From the NCBI RefSeq assembly GCF_026151205.1, contig NC_087077.1:15226983-15290982 (forward strand): DNA of 64,000 nucleotides, in the 5' to 3' direction. The position numbers and the translations under genes are program-made. The notes under the pieces are model-generated. The model did no database searches. It saw only the letters and a list, made by a program, of their open reading frames with translations, and was not told the origin of the DNA. Each line of letters begins with the position of its first letter. Positions within the stretch are counted from its first letter, which is position 1. This DNA is from Bolinopsis microptera (Eukaryota; Ctenophora; Tentaculata; Lobata; Bolinopsidae). Positions 1-10,716 of the stretch are shown here, one piece after another.

Positions 1-1887
1 CAAATTGTATAACATTTACAGTAAAATATCTGACAAATTTGCTTGTACAAATGTAGGTGACATGCAATAATGTGCTACGTAGCAGGTCGAACCCGAATGA
101 TGTTTTGATGTGATTTGTGTCCTGACTTAACATTTCTTTCTTCTGGTGATTAAAATATGACGCACAGCAATTCCACACCTCCAGAATCCAGATGTTATGA
201 AGATTGAAGGCTAGTAGGAAAAAGAATTCTTTCTCAGGATGAAATACCTCTCTTCATAGAAATCTTTCTTCTCTGTAGATTTATGAATGGTTTAAGCAGG
301 CAGGTTCAGCCTAAATTTATTGTGGAACTTGATTTCACGGTAGCCATTTGGCCAACAAATTAAGGGCCATTGTCGAAATTTTGAGAGGTTCACGAACCAG
401 TGCCCAAAATAAATATATATATATTTTTATTTTTATAATTCGAACAACATACATAAATAAATTCAGCAATCGTAATTGTCTAACTATAAGTTTGGACACC
501 TGAAAGTAAACTTATGTCAACAAATAAATAAATAGAAACGTTATAAATTTTAAAACTAGAGTAGAAAACAAAACCCTTCATAACTTATATAAAATTATGT
601 TATAAAATGGTCAACTAAAAACTAAAAATAAAATTGAAATATAGTAAAAGGTCATTCAAACAATGTGTACATTCAATTAAATCAAGTGATGCAAGTGGCA
701 GAGCACAATCAAATTAAGTATTGCATTTGGCAGAGCACAATACATTGCTACCAATATTTTTAAACTTTAACAATTAAATATATAGTACACACAAGTTTCA
801 AAACACAATAGGCTCTACTCCATTATAGGGGCAGGGATGAGGTTGTGTGAAACTTCTGTGCATCGATGAGCCTGTCATATTTGATGCAGATGTCCACCTT
901 CCATAAATTCACATCACAACAAGTACAACATGCAGTTCATTCACCATTAAACACTTCCGACCTTTTTGCAGTCTGCATCTGACAAATGACATCACATCCA
1001 ACATCACAGTTAGTAAGTACCTAGCTTTGTGTTTTGTAATTGTGAAGCCTCAAATGCCATTCCTCCTGTTATACTTAACATCAAGTGCTTAAAAATGGTG
1101 AAGGAATTCAAAACACGGTCACCAAATTTTTTTTGAGCCAAAATTAAAAATCCTTAAACACAAATTGGTCAAAATATCGCTTACTGAATGTAATTTAATA
1201 TTTTTTATAATTCTGACCAAGTGCAGCACCGCGCGGCACAACAAAATATTTGGCAAGTTTTTTTAAAATTACAAATATATATATTTACGTTTATAATTTG
1301 AATTTTTAAATTTGTAGTTAGTTGATCATCGTTTGACTTAATGTCGTAAATGCATTTCATTTAACAGACAAAATTGTAACTGTGTATATTTTATTTAATA
1401 ATTTAAAATGTTGAATTTCGCCTATGTTATATTGAAATCGCGCCGCGCGCATATTATAGACTGTATAAATCGAGCGCTGTATTGTATTATTTGGCAATAC
1501 TCATTTATAACTGGAGGGATGAGTATTTTGTATTCTCGGACCTCGGTTCGTCTTTTCTGTAGTTCTTTGTTCTTGTTTGCTAATTATGAAGTAACCCGTA
1601 TACTCATCAATCATATGCGCATTATCATAATTTATAGTAGCAGTCGATACAATTTCTATGCCAGCCATTTTCTTACACTATTTATGAAACCTAAGTATCT
1701 CGTGACACTCACTCAGGACTGCTCCCATTAAAAAGGTCTTCAGCATTCTTGACTAACAAAATTGTCTTCTCAGCATTGGTACGATAGACATACCAAGGAC
1801 CAATTTTCAAATAGTCTATTCCACCATTGCATTGGAGAAGATGGATGAAGCTCCCATAGGCAAAGCTCCCATCAGCGTACTTAACCA
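1..1887. other. AT-rich non-coding flank with one unrecognised ORF fragment
   Basis: No recognisable gene. The sequence is AT-rich with scattered homopolymers. On the minus strand a short open frame (about 1709-1887, ending NAEDLFNGSSPE-stop) reads up to the LINE A insertion point. If LINE A is mentally removed, this frame stays open into the flank beyond 5121. LINE A may therefore have landed inside an older coding or transposon-derived ORF. I do not recognise the peptide. The small plus-strand ORF at 1408-1731 has no family features. Confidence 0.4.
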
Positions 1888-2076
1888 TGATTAGTAAGTA
1901 AGTAAGTATAAGTAAGTAAAGATTATGACATAACATCATCACAAGTGTCTACAAAATATCATTGCACTAAATAAAAAAATAATTTAAATAAATATATTTT
2001 TCCATCAACATTAATAATTTATCAAATTCAATTTTATTAATTAATAAAATCTAATACATTATCTATAAATAATTCA

Positions 2077-4071
2077 TTAATACTTCCCAGTGGAATAAAG
2101 ATTTATGAAACGCTTCTTTGCCACAAAAGGATGAAACCAAAGATATTCATTATGTGTCTCCTTATTGCTTAAATAACTGGGTCCTTCAATTTTCCCTAAA
2201 ACTTCATTCGAAACATTCCAAAAATAAAAATCATTTACACTGTTTTTAGAAATCATTTCTTTCTTAAATCCTTCCAATCTAACTTTAAAGCTTAAAACTG
2301 TCGAGCAGTTCTTGACATCTGAAGGGAGTTTGTTCCAGTAAGGAATGACTCGCTCCGGAAGAAAAGAAGACTGGAGATTCTTAACTTTAGTTACACTCTT
2401 ATTACACCTATTGGTTGAAACTAGATTAAGACCAGATCTGCTCATTCTGAACAAACCCGATCCATATTCAGTCAAACCACTAGTTACTTTAAAAGCTTCG
2501 ATAAGGTCCCCACGTATTCGCCGCTCTGCCAGCGTTGTCAAATTGAGGATATCCAGTCTGCAGCTGTATGGAAGAGTACCCACCTCATCAATAAGACGGG
2601 TAAACCGCCTCTGGACGCTCTCCAGCTCCAAAACAGTCCCCCAACTTCCATGAGCCGCAACTGGATTCCACAATTGGACACAATACTCAAGATGAGGTCT
2701 TATCAAAGCTTTATAAATAGCTATCATTACAACCTTTTCTCTAATAACTAAGTTCCTTACAATCCAGCAGATCATACGATTTGCTTTAGAAATACATGCT
2801 TTTATCTGTTCATTCCAAAGCAAGGAGCTATGGGTAATAACCCCCAAATCTTTTTCCTGTGCAGATACTTCTAGTTCTACTCCATTTACAATATAATTCG
2901 AGTTAGGATTATTATTCAAATTAATATGGACTACTTTACACTTGGCAGGATTGAAGTTTAAGTGCCAAATACTCTCCCAAATTTCGAGTTCTAAAGTATC
3001 ATCAGATACACTTCTATGGTTAGCTGCATTACAAACTAACTTGAGATCATCTGCAAATAATTTAATCTTATTTTTAACATTGTCAGGTAAATCGTTTATA
3101 TAAAGAATAAATAGCAAAGGACCCAATACTGACCCCTGGGGAACACCAGATAACACGTGTTTCACCTCAGACCATTGTCCTTCTACACAAACCCTCATGG
3201 TTCTGTCTGTCAGAAAGTCTTTTATAACATCTAAAACTTTTCCCTTGACCCCAAACCCCTCCAATTTAGATAGAAGTCTAAAGTGGGGGACTGTGTCAAA
3301 AGCTTTACTAAAATCAAAATACAAAAGATCGACAGGAGCACCTTCGTCTAAAATATCAAGAATATTATCAAATGTCTCTAAGAGATTAGATAGACAAGAT
3401 TTACCCTTCACAAATCCATGCTGATGTTTTGAAATTCGTTCTTCTAAAAATGTTAATAAATGTGCCCTCAACAACTTTTCATACACTTTGCACAAAATAC
3501 AAGTTAATGAGACAGGTCTATAATTTAAGGGATCAGATTTAACACCCTTTTTGAACAATGCTACAACAGATGCTGTCTTCCAAATGTCAGGCAGGACTCC
3601 TGTTTCTGAACACTTAACAAATAATTTAGTTACAGCTTCAACAAACTTTTCATCGTATGCTAAGGATTTCAACAACTTTGGATGAACGCCATCCGGACCA
3701 GAACTCTTAAAAACATTAAGCTTTAAAAGCTGCTTCTTGATATCAGAACTGCTAATTTCCATATCATCAATAACCTCTTTGTTATAACTTATTAAAAATG
3801 AGCTCACTAATGAAGCATTGCAACTGTTTTTAATATAAATAATAGAACCTCCACCTCCACTTATGTTGCTAGTGGAGTTATCGATTTTAAAATCTCTGTC
3901 TTTTCTAAACATACTAAAACCTTCAATAAAAATTTCAGCATCTAAAATATCACTATTAAAATGAGTTTCTGTAATGCAGATTACATGAATGGATTTATAA
4001 ACTGATAGAATACATTTAAGTTCATCAATTTTATTAAATAGTCCATTAGCATTAGTATAAAAAATATTCAT
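2077..4071 (-). CDS. LINE A ORF2: endonuclease (internally deleted) and reverse transcriptase, 664 aa
   Basis: Open frame of 664 aa. Residues about 1-95 are the N-terminal part of an APE-type endonuclease: YTNANGLFNKIDEL supplies the catalytic Asn region, then CITETHF the catalytic Glu, then a GGGG stretch. The text then jumps directly to the RT N-terminal block (SSGPDGVHPKLLK), so roughly the last two thirds of the endonuclease and the linker are missing. The RT keeps block 1 (NYRPVSL), KAFDTVPH, GVPQGSVLGPLLF and the catalytic FADD box, then the C-terminal thumb and tail. The deletion keeps the reading frame. Family knowledge says the endonuclease is needed for normal target-primed insertion, so this copy should be defective. 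The start lies 29 bases after the ORF1 stop. Confidence 0.88.
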   Translation of the reverse strand: MNIFYTNANGLFNKIDELKCILSVYKSIHVICITETHFNSDILDAEIFIEGFSMFRKDRDFKIDNSTSNISGGGGSIIYIKNSCNASLVSSFLISYNKEVIDDMEISSSDIKKQLLKLNVFKSSGPDGVHPKLLKSLAYDEKFVEAVTKLFVKCSETGVLPDIWKTASVVALFKKGVKSDPLNYRPVSLTCILCKVYEKLLRAHLLTFLEERISKHQHGFVKGKSCLSNLLETFDNILDILDEGAPVDLLYFDFSKAFDTVPHFRLLSKLEGFGVKGKVLDVIKDFLTDRTMRVCVEGQWSEVKHVLSGVPQGSVLGPLLFILYINDLPDNVKNKIKLFADDLKLVCNAANHRSVSDDTLELEIWESIWHLNFNPAKCKVVHINLNNNPNSNYIVNGVELEVSAQEKDLGVITHSSLLWNEQIKACISKANRMICWIVRNLVIREKVVMIAIYKALIRPHLEYCVQLWNPVAAHGSWGTVLELESVQRRFTRLIDEVGTLPYSCRLDILNLTTLAERRIRGDLIEAFKVTSGLTEYGSGLFRMSRSGLNLVSTNRCNKSVTKVKNLQSSFLPERVIPYWNKLPSDVKNCSTVLSFKVRLEGFKKEMISKNSVNDFYFWNVSNEVLGKIEGPSYLSNKETHNEYLWFHPFVAKKRFINLYSTGKY

Positions 4072-4100
4072 GGGCTGACTACATTCTTTATCACTGCTAT

Positions 4101-5072
4101 TTACTTCTTCTCCACCTTTTTCTCTGTCTTTTCCTTCTCTGCTTCTTCCCGCCTCTTCTTCCTCTCTTCTCTGGCTAAAAAACGGATCTCTCGGTCTGCT
4201 CTGCAGAGATCCAGATTTATCCAGTATGATGACTCTTTCCAGCCCTTGCCATGGTTGGAATAATAGTTAACTGACTCCTCGTCAGCTGTCTGGATGATCA
4301 ATGGCCGACAGGAGTCTGGCTTACCTGGATCCACTTTACCTGCACGATGGCAACTGATAAAGTCACTTTTTTCAATCTTTAGTGTCTCCTTGCAGAACTT
4401 CGAGTCCTCTTCCTGGCGTAACTTGGAGTTAGCTTTCTTGCTCTCTGGTACATTCAAAACACACAGATTGAGCTTCCTTAAATTTCGCTCATATGCATCA
4501 GTGTGCATCTTTGTCTGAACTTTACTGACAACACTTTGTGAAGCTTGCTGTAGGCTCATTTCTTCCATAACTTTCTTCTGACTATTTGCAGTAACATCAG
4601 CGAAGGACTGGAAAGCCTGGTTCACTATCTTTGATATTTCTTTAGGTTTTTCAGACTCAAAGTTAGTTGGAATGTTCTCGTTCACTGCGTTTTCAACAAC
4701 CCCTCTGATACAAGGTGTAAGAGCCTCAAGTTCCTGCCTAATAACATTCCGTAGTATTTTTGTTTCTTCATTATCAGGGTTCGAGGTCTGAGTCCTTTTG
4801 CTTTTTATGTAAGGTGATATAAAACAATTCTGACAACGCCAGTTAGACAGATGGTCGCCTTCTTCTTGTGTCAGACCTGTCAGTCCAACACAGCAATAAT
4901 GCCAGTACATATCACAGGTTGCACAAGCTAATGAAAACTCCTCTGCGATATACCTTCTGCATTCACAACTACGGTCTCCTTCATCTTCAGTTACATCCGT
5001 TTCTGCTGTAGCACCAGTTTTCTCTGGACTTTTCTTGACATTTCGTTTTCGTGCCGTTTCTCCTCGTGTCAT
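4101..5072 (-). CDS. LINE A ORF1: PHD-finger nucleic-acid-binding protein, 323 aa
   Basis: 323-aa ORF1. An N-terminal basic segment is followed at about residues 35-83 by a PHD-like zinc finger with Cys-x-Cys, CATC, a WHYCC segment and a final CQNCF. A middle region rich in Glu and Lys with heptad-like spacing follows, then a domain around LCVLNVPESKK...RAGKVDPGKPDSCRPLIIQ that resembles the RNA-binding ORF1 core of many CR1/jockey elements. The tail is highly charged and Lys/Glu-rich (REERKKRREEAEKEKTEKK). The ATG lies inside the 50-base 5' module shared with LINE B, so the 5' UTR is only about 45 nt. Probable role is an RNP chaperone for the LINE transcript. Confidence 0.85.
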   Translation of the reverse strand: MTRGETARKRNVKKSPEKTGATAETDVTEDEGDRSCECRRYIAEEFSLACATCDMYWHYCCVGLTGLTQEEGDHLSNWRCQNCFISPYIKSKRTQTSNPDNEETKILRNVIRQELEALTPCIRGVVENAVNENIPTNFESEKPKEISKIVNQAFQSFADVTANSQKKVMEEMSLQQASQSVVSKVQTKMHTDAYERNLRKLNLCVLNVPESKKANSKLRQEEDSKFCKETLKIEKSDFISCHRAGKVDPGKPDSCRPLIIQTADEESVNYYSNHGKGWKESSYWINLDLCRADREIRFLAREERKKRREEAEKEKTEKKVEKK

Positions 5073-5117
5073 ACCTCAAATTATTTGTTATATAGTAGTG
5101 TTGAAAGTATTAAAACT
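5068..5117 (-). repeat. 50-base 5'-terminal module of LINE A
   Basis: Identical over 50 bases to 12581-12630 at the 5' end of LINE B, although the ORF1 proteins of the two elements are unrelated. In LINE A it supplies the ORF1 start codon near its 3' edge (GGTATGAC). It may be a conserved internal promoter or leader. A diverged copy lies at 22684-22717. Confidence 0.85.
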
Positions 5118-5268
5118 GATTGTATCTGTATAGGTTACAAGATTGTATAATCTCCTAACCAAAGATATCAGATAAAGAGCTTTGATTGATGTTTTTTAGG
5201 AACTGGTGAAACAGTGGGCAGGTTGTTGCAAGAACCTGATCTCTGTGTAAACTGTTGAAAACATTAGA

Positions 5269-5401
5269 TTTTAATTCAATAAAGTGAGACAGTAACACTA
5301 GTGGATGATAGAAACATAAACTTCAAACGAGGAATACAAATCAAGTCAGACAAAGCCTCCTGGAGTTTCTGCCATCCTGTAAATGGTATATAAGATTAAC
5401 A
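5269..5401 (-). repeat. Copia 3' LTR
   Basis: 133-bp direct repeat of 14441-14573. On the minus strand it is preceded by a purine-rich tract (AAACTAAAAGAGGACTGA) that can serve as the polypurine primer. The target duplication TTAGA follows at 5264-5268. Confidence 0.9.
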
Positions 5402-5518
5402 TCAGTCCTCTTTTAGTTTTTCTTTCTGTTTCTTCACGGTATCCGGCTTTATTAGGCGATCTTCACGGATACCAGAACATGTAGCAGGAGAACTTATTCG
5501 TTAGGCGTTGGCAGCTGT

Positions 5519-7096
5519 TTAGAAATGCTTCTTCTGTAGATCTTTATAAATCTTCTTTCTTCTGTGTATAAATGGCCATATGTGAATGATGATTAAATGA
5601 GATTTCCTTAAACCAGCTTGTTCACTGTGGTCTTTTACATTTCTGTACCACATCTTTGCAGCATCTGACAGTCCATAAACACATTTGTTCAGCTTCCACA
5701 GTATTCCTGGTTTATAGCATTCCTTTGGAGGGGTAAGATAAACTAGTCGCTCAATTGGTTTACCTTGTAGAAATGCTGAGGTTATATCAAGAGAATGAAT
5801 AGGCCACTTCATTGATGCTGCTACTGTGAATAGAAGTCTTAGAGATTCTTTTCGACAAGTAGGACTGACTCTTTCGGTACTATCAAGAGGAATTTCCTCA
5901 AAACCTCGAGCTACCAAACGGGCCTTTTTCTTATGACCATTGTCATTTGTGACCCACCTTGTCGAAATGGGGACAAACTGATCATCTACTTCGTGAGCCT
6001 CAACCTCTTCATACACATTGTTTTGCTTCCATTTTTCGATTTCGTCAGTCTTCTGTGACTTATAGGGGTCAGTGTTTAACACTTCGATACTGACCTTCTT
6101 CTTCTCATACTTTGACTTAGCTTTGCAGAACTTCTGCTCCTTTGTAGACATTGATTCCTCTACATTAGTTTCGTTGCTTTGTGGTATATTATCTGTGCTT
6201 ACAGTATTATTATCATCCTCTTCAGCAGGAGCAATATCGAAAGCGTTCAACAGAACATCATTTTTCAGCATTTGAGTTGCATTGTAAAATTCTTCAACAG
6301 TGGGATTAGGCTCATCTGGTGGATCGGTCCCACTTACTTCGGAAACATCTTTTGAGTACAGTTCATTTACGTTGACAACATGAATCCGGTGGCATCGAAC
6401 AATATACCCACCATGTCTTACAACTACAACTTTCTTGTCCACACCTATAACTGTTCCTGGTCCTCGCCATCGCTTATCATCATTTCTTTTGTAGTATACC
6501 ATATCACCCGACTGTATCTCATCAGTGTACACTTCTCTAGTTTTTGATCTAATGGCTCGTCTGATCATCTCACTAGCTTCGCTTTCCATCATTCTTTTTC
6601 GAGCACTGTAGATGGCAGAGATGTTCTTGGCAACAGTTTCACTTGGACTCTCATCTTCAACAATCGTTGGACTAACATAGGGATCATCAATAGAAGTGAG
6701 AGATGGATTTTTGCCAAAGATTAACTGATATGGCGAGAAACCATTTACATTTGCCAAAGTGTTCTTGGCATGACAGGCCCATGCTAAAGCAACTTCAACT
6801 GAGCATTTAGTATCTTCCATGATCTTTATCATACTGTTAGACAAAAGGGCATGGTGCCGTTCTACAAGGGCATTGCTCCAAGGTGCTTCAGCTCCAGTAG
6901 TGATGATATGAACGTTGAATTTCTCACAGAGGTCAACAAAACTTTTGTTAACATATTCCCCTCCATTGTCACTCATGAACTTCTTCGGTGGTCCAAAAGT
7001 GTTGATCCAGTGTGTAAAGACACTTTCCACAATGGTTTCCTTGTCTTTTGACCTGATAACTTTTGCAGCAGAGAATCTGGTTTTATGGTCAATCAT
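5519..7096 (-). pseudogene. Copia integrase C-terminal part and truncated reverse transcriptase
   Basis: Downstream half of the interrupted copia polyprotein. It starts at the LINE B 3' junction inside the integrase core (IDHKTRFSAAKVI). It contains the second catalytic Asp (MSDNGGEYVN) and the Glu (NALVERHHALL) of the DDE triad, the GKNPSL segment, an SH3-like C-terminal region (KRWRGPGTVIGVD), and the copia RT start (STRWVTND, KARLVARGF, DITSAFLQGKP, KCVYGL). The frame ends soon after MWYRNVKDHSEQ in an unrelated tail. The YVDD catalytic box and RNase H are missing, so a 3' deletion preceded or followed insertion. The ORF's N-terminal 30 or so residues come from LINE B, not copia. Confidence 0.88.
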
Positions 7097-7543
7097 TAGA
7101 ATTAGAATTAGAATCAAATTTACACAGCAATACAATAAGAATAAAAATAATTTAAGAAGCTTCAATCTGCTGTGCAGGACATTCAAGTCAGTCGAAAACT
7201 GTTAGCAGAACACCCTTCTAGGGACATAAGGATATAGTATGTAAAACATAATGAGTAATAAATTAATGAGTGATAAAATAAGATATGATTTAACAGTGAA
7301 CTGTGGGCATGAAGGTAACAATTAAGATTACATAGATGCCCACTTTGGGATTACATTAGTAATGTTATTTACAGTTATATACAGAGAAGTATAGAACAAT
7401 AATAGATTGGCAATGATAACAAATGGGAACGAATAAAGGAGATGTTTAAAGTTCTATATTTCTGGAAAAACCTAGGTCATATATAACGCAGGGGGCCTTT
7501 CCACCCGACAAAAACTCCAGCACCATAAAATTTGTTTCAGTTG

Positions 7544-10540
7544 TCACATAGCTAGAGTGTAGAAATAGTCGAAACTATTGTTTATTTCATAGGATGAGAC
7601 TCCTTGAATTACATCTGACATAAATTTAGATTTCATACATTGTGAGAATTTTACACTACATTCTATAGTCCTTATGTTCTCTGGAATTGTATTCCAACAT
7701 TTTGCACCTAAATATGTAAAGGTTTTGTGTGTTCTGGATTTGTGAATATAAAGGTTGCACCTCTCAGCATCACGTGATCCTCCGGATACATAAGAAAATT
7801 TATCTGTGAATGATGATGGTGCAGCCTCATTAAGAATTTTATACATATACGTTGATAGATGGAGTTGTCTTCTTAAGTGTAAGGGTAACCACTTCATATT
7901 TCGATATACATTTACTGATGGTTCCTGCCAATGAACATCCAGAGCAATTTTTGCTACTTTCTTGTATAATATATCAAGAGAATTAAGTTTGGTTTTGGCA
8001 GCCCTACACCATATTATATCCAGGTAGTCAAATTGGGGGAGCATAAGAGCATTTACAAACATTTTTCTATATTTCAGTGGAAGAAGATTTTTCGACCTGT
8101 ATAATGCCCCTATTCTTTTAGCAATTTTTGATTTCACATAATCAATATGGTCTTGAAAGTTCAATAAATTGTCTATCATGAGACCTAAATATTTTTGAGA
8201 TTTAGTTTCTTCTATAAATAGGCATTCTTTTTCCAAATCCAGAGGGATTGACAACGTGTCCAGATTAGGTGATCTATCAAATACAATGAATGAAGATTTT
8301 GCAGCATTTAGTCCTAGCTTGTTGATTCTAAGCCATTCATACACAATTTTCATATCCTTAATTACATTCTCATATATGCCTCGGGAAATGTTATCAAAAT
8401 ATAGTGCACTATCATCTGCAAATAAGTAAACAGTAGATTGTGTGCAATTTCTACTGAGATCATTTATGAATAAACTAAATAGAATTGGTCCTAATATGCT
8501 ACCCTGTGGCACACCTGTTTTAACAGGGAGTGATGTGCTTACATTACCACGTATTTTGGTGTGTTGCGTTCTGTCCCCAAGGTAGCTTTTGAACCACTTT
8601 ATGACAAAGCCATCAACTCCATAATACTTAAGTTTTTTTAATAAAATATTATGGCTTACTGTGTCAAAGGCCTTTTTGATATCTAAGAATACAATTGCAG
8701 GTTTCTTCTGTGATTCCTTAGACGTAAATATTTTATCAAATAGATTAAGCATTAGAAAAGTGGTGGAATGATCTTTTCTAAAACCATACTGATGGTTGGT
8801 AAGCAGTTTATTTGTTTCAACATACTCTGTAAGCTGTTGGTTAACAAAATATTCTATGCATTTTCCAAGTAGGGGGAGTATGGATATTGGCCGGTAGTTA
8901 TTTGGATCATTAGGGTCACCAGTTTTAAGAATTGGAGTGACTGATGCAATTTTACATGCCAACGGCATTGTTCCACTTTTCATACTAAGGTTTATAATAT
9001 GAGCTACTGGATCGATGATTTGGGGAATAATATACTTATATATTTTAATGGGCATGATATCGTTAATCGATTTATCTGATGGTATACTGAGTATATATTC
9101 TTTTACTTGTTCAACAGTCACCTCTTCGAATACAGAGAGTTTACACTCTGTTGGAGGCGGCATATATTCTAGGAAGTCGTCTGAATCCTTTTCCTTAATC
9201 GATTCTTGTATTATTGTACCAACTGTGGCAAAATGCAGGTTAACTCCGTTAACATTTAAGTTGCTTGGGGAAGAGCTACTTATTTTTCCAGGTAAGTTTG
9301 AAGCATGTTTGATAGTTTTCCAAATGCCTTTTAAATCGTTTTTTGCACTTTTCACAGTAAGGTCCTGAACAATATTTGTACGTCTGTTTTCTTTGGATAA
9401 TTTTGTCACATAGTTTCTTTGGGGACGATAGTTATCCCACGAAGTAGAGCATTTCTTATGTAGTTCACTTTTTCTGCATTTACATATTCCATTAATACAA
9501 TTACACTTGAATTTGTTTAATTGTCCTAAACACTTTTTATACTTTCTGAAAAGCATCTTCTTCTTCCGTATTTCTGCCAACAGTTCTTTAGAGGGATTAC
9601 AGAGAAAGTTACTATTACATTTTATCTGTTTAGGTGGACAGTAATTATCATACGATTCCTGGATGTGATGATTAAGTCCATCTAGGGCATGGTCTACATT
9701 AGTACAGCTTAGAATATTACTGTAGTTGCTGCAGGATCCCAGAAAATAGCTTAAGGCTTTCAGATTGTTTAAGGAGTGGTCTCTGATAAGAACCTTCTGG
9801 AATTTACTAGCTTTACTTACTTTAAAGTCGAGAACACATTTGAGAGCTTGGTGATCTCCTATTCTATCATCAAGTACTTTACACTCTATGAAATTAGAGT
9901 AACAGTTAGTCATGACAACATCTATTGTGCTCTGCGTTATCCTACCATCTAAGTTTGCAACTCTAGTAATTCCTGTAACAGTCTGTATCATTCCAAAGAG
10001 CTTCATTGTTATATCTAACTTTTTATAATCTAGATCAGATAAAGAGTTTTGGTTAACATTAACATCGCCAATCCATATTACTTTCTTACCTTGAAGTTTC
10101 ATCATACATTCAGTCATATAATCAAGGAAAGTATCTAGGTGACAAAAGTTTTGTGATCTGTAGAAGCAGCAAATGTAAAGATTGGCATCCTTGAGTTGTA
10201 TCCATATAGCTTCGATTTTAGAAATATCAGAGTAAGTTATATCTAAATTGAGTAATTTGTGGTTTACATTTTGGTTGATCAATATACCACACCCTCCTCT
10301 TCCTCTATCGTTAGGTCTATCACACCTTATAAAATCAAAGTTTAAGGGGAAGTTAAGTGTACTAGTGTCTATATCAGATTTAAGGTTTGTCTCATTAATT
10401 CCAATTATGTCAAGCTTTTCGCGAAATATTAGCTCCTGTAGTTCGAGAGTTTTTGCCAGATTAGTCAGGCCACCCTGTATATTACATAGACCAAGAGAGA
10501 GATTATCGTTTATTGAGGTACGAATGTGGTAATAATAAAG
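7544..10540 (-). CDS. LINE B ORF2: APE endonuclease and reverse transcriptase
   Basis: Continuous open frame with no in-frame ATG before the endonuclease core, so the start codon is uncertain. A frame starting at the first upstream stop (about 10541) contains the whole endonuclease: LCNIQGGLTNL, GINETNLKSD, GRGGCGILI, IWIGDVNVN, STIDVVMTN and a final DHQALK. Then come RT blocks NYRPISILPLLGKCIEY, HQYGFRKDHST, DIKKAFDTVSH, GVPQGSILGPILF and the FADD catalytic box, and a thumb. The final segment (NTIPENIRTIECSVKFSQC) is a typical CR1/L2 C-terminus. In the linker a cluster CNCINGICKC is an unusual Cys-rich knot. Translation may depend on reinitiation or a non-AUG start after ORF1. Confidence 0.88.
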   Translation of the reverse strand, partial: LYYYHIRTSINDNLSLGLCNIQGGLTNLAKTLELQELIFREKLDIIGINETNLKSDIDTSTLNFPLNFDFIRCDRPNDRGRGGCGILINQNVNHKLLNLDITYSDISKIEAIWIQLKDANLYICCFYRSQNFCHLDTFLDYMTECMMKLQGKKVIWIGDVNVNQNSLSDLDYKKLDITMKLFGMIQTVTGITRVANLDGRITQSTIDVVMTNCYSNFIECKVLDDRIGDHQALKCVLDFKVSKASKFQKVLIRDHSLNNLKALSYFLGSCSNYSNILSCTNVDHALDGLNHHIQESYDNYCPPKQIKCNSNFLCNPSKELLAEIRKKKMLFRKYKKCLGQLNKFKCNCINGICKCRKSELHKKCSTSWDNYRPQRNYVTKLSKENRRTNIVQDLTVKSAKNDLKGIWKTIKHASNLPGKISSSSPSNLNVNGVNLHFATVGTIIQESIKEKDSDDFLEYMPPPTECKLSVFEEVTVEQVKEYILSIPSDKSINDIMPIKIYKYIIPQIIDPVAHIINLSMKSGTMPLACKIASVTPILKTGDPNDPNNYRPISILPLLGKCIEYFVNQQLTEYVETNKLLTNHQYGFRKDHSTTFLMLNLFDKIFTSKESQKKPAIVFLDIKKAFDTVSHNILLKKLKYYGVDGFVIKWFKSYLGDRTQHTKIRGNVSTSLPVKTGVPQGSILGPILFSLFINDLSRNCTQSTVYLFADDSALYFDNISRGIYENVIKDMKIVYEWLRINKLGLNAAKSSFIVFDRSPNLDTLSIPLDLEKECLFIEETKSQKYLGLMIDNLLNFQDHIDYVKSKIAKRIGALYRSKNLLPLKYRKMFVNALMLPQFDYLDIIWCRAAKTKLNSLDILYKKVAKIALDVHWQEPSVNVYRNMKWLPLHLRRQLHLSTYMYKILNEAAPSSFTDKFSYVSGGSRDAERCNLYIHKSRTHKTFTYLGAKCWNTIPENIRTIECSVKFSQCMKSKFMSDVIQGVSSYEINNSFDYFYTLAM

Positions 10541-10716
10541 TTAAAAGGAGGACAAATCTATACGTTTCTTCTTCAAGCAATTTAAATAAAATTCATGACA
10601 TTTAGTTTTATGTCATGCTGATTTATTTGTGACTTAATAATTTAAAATGTGATTCTTTGATAAAAGTATCAAATACTCATTTAACTACAGAACTTTCTAC
10701 AATCTGAATGGAGAGA

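Larger units (their letters stand above)
1893..5116 (-). mobile_element. LINE A: CR1/L2-like non-LTR retrotransposon with intact ends and an internal deletion
   Basis: Complete-ended insertion on the minus strand flanked by a direct repeat TGATT (1888-1892 and 5117-5121). The 5' end is at 5116 and starts GTTTTAATACTTTCAAC. The 3' end is a short (ACTT)n-like microsatellite at 1893-1927, as in CR1/L2-type elements that lack a poly(A) tail. It carries ORF1 with a PHD-type zinc finger and ORF2 with the start of an APE endonuclease and a reverse transcriptase. ORF2 lacks most of the endonuclease, so the copy is probably non-autonomous. The first 50 bases are identical to the 5' end of LINE B. Confidence 0.88.

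Noticed and set aside
1408-1731. 107-aa plus-strand ORF
   Set aside because: Biased low-complexity composition, no family feature.
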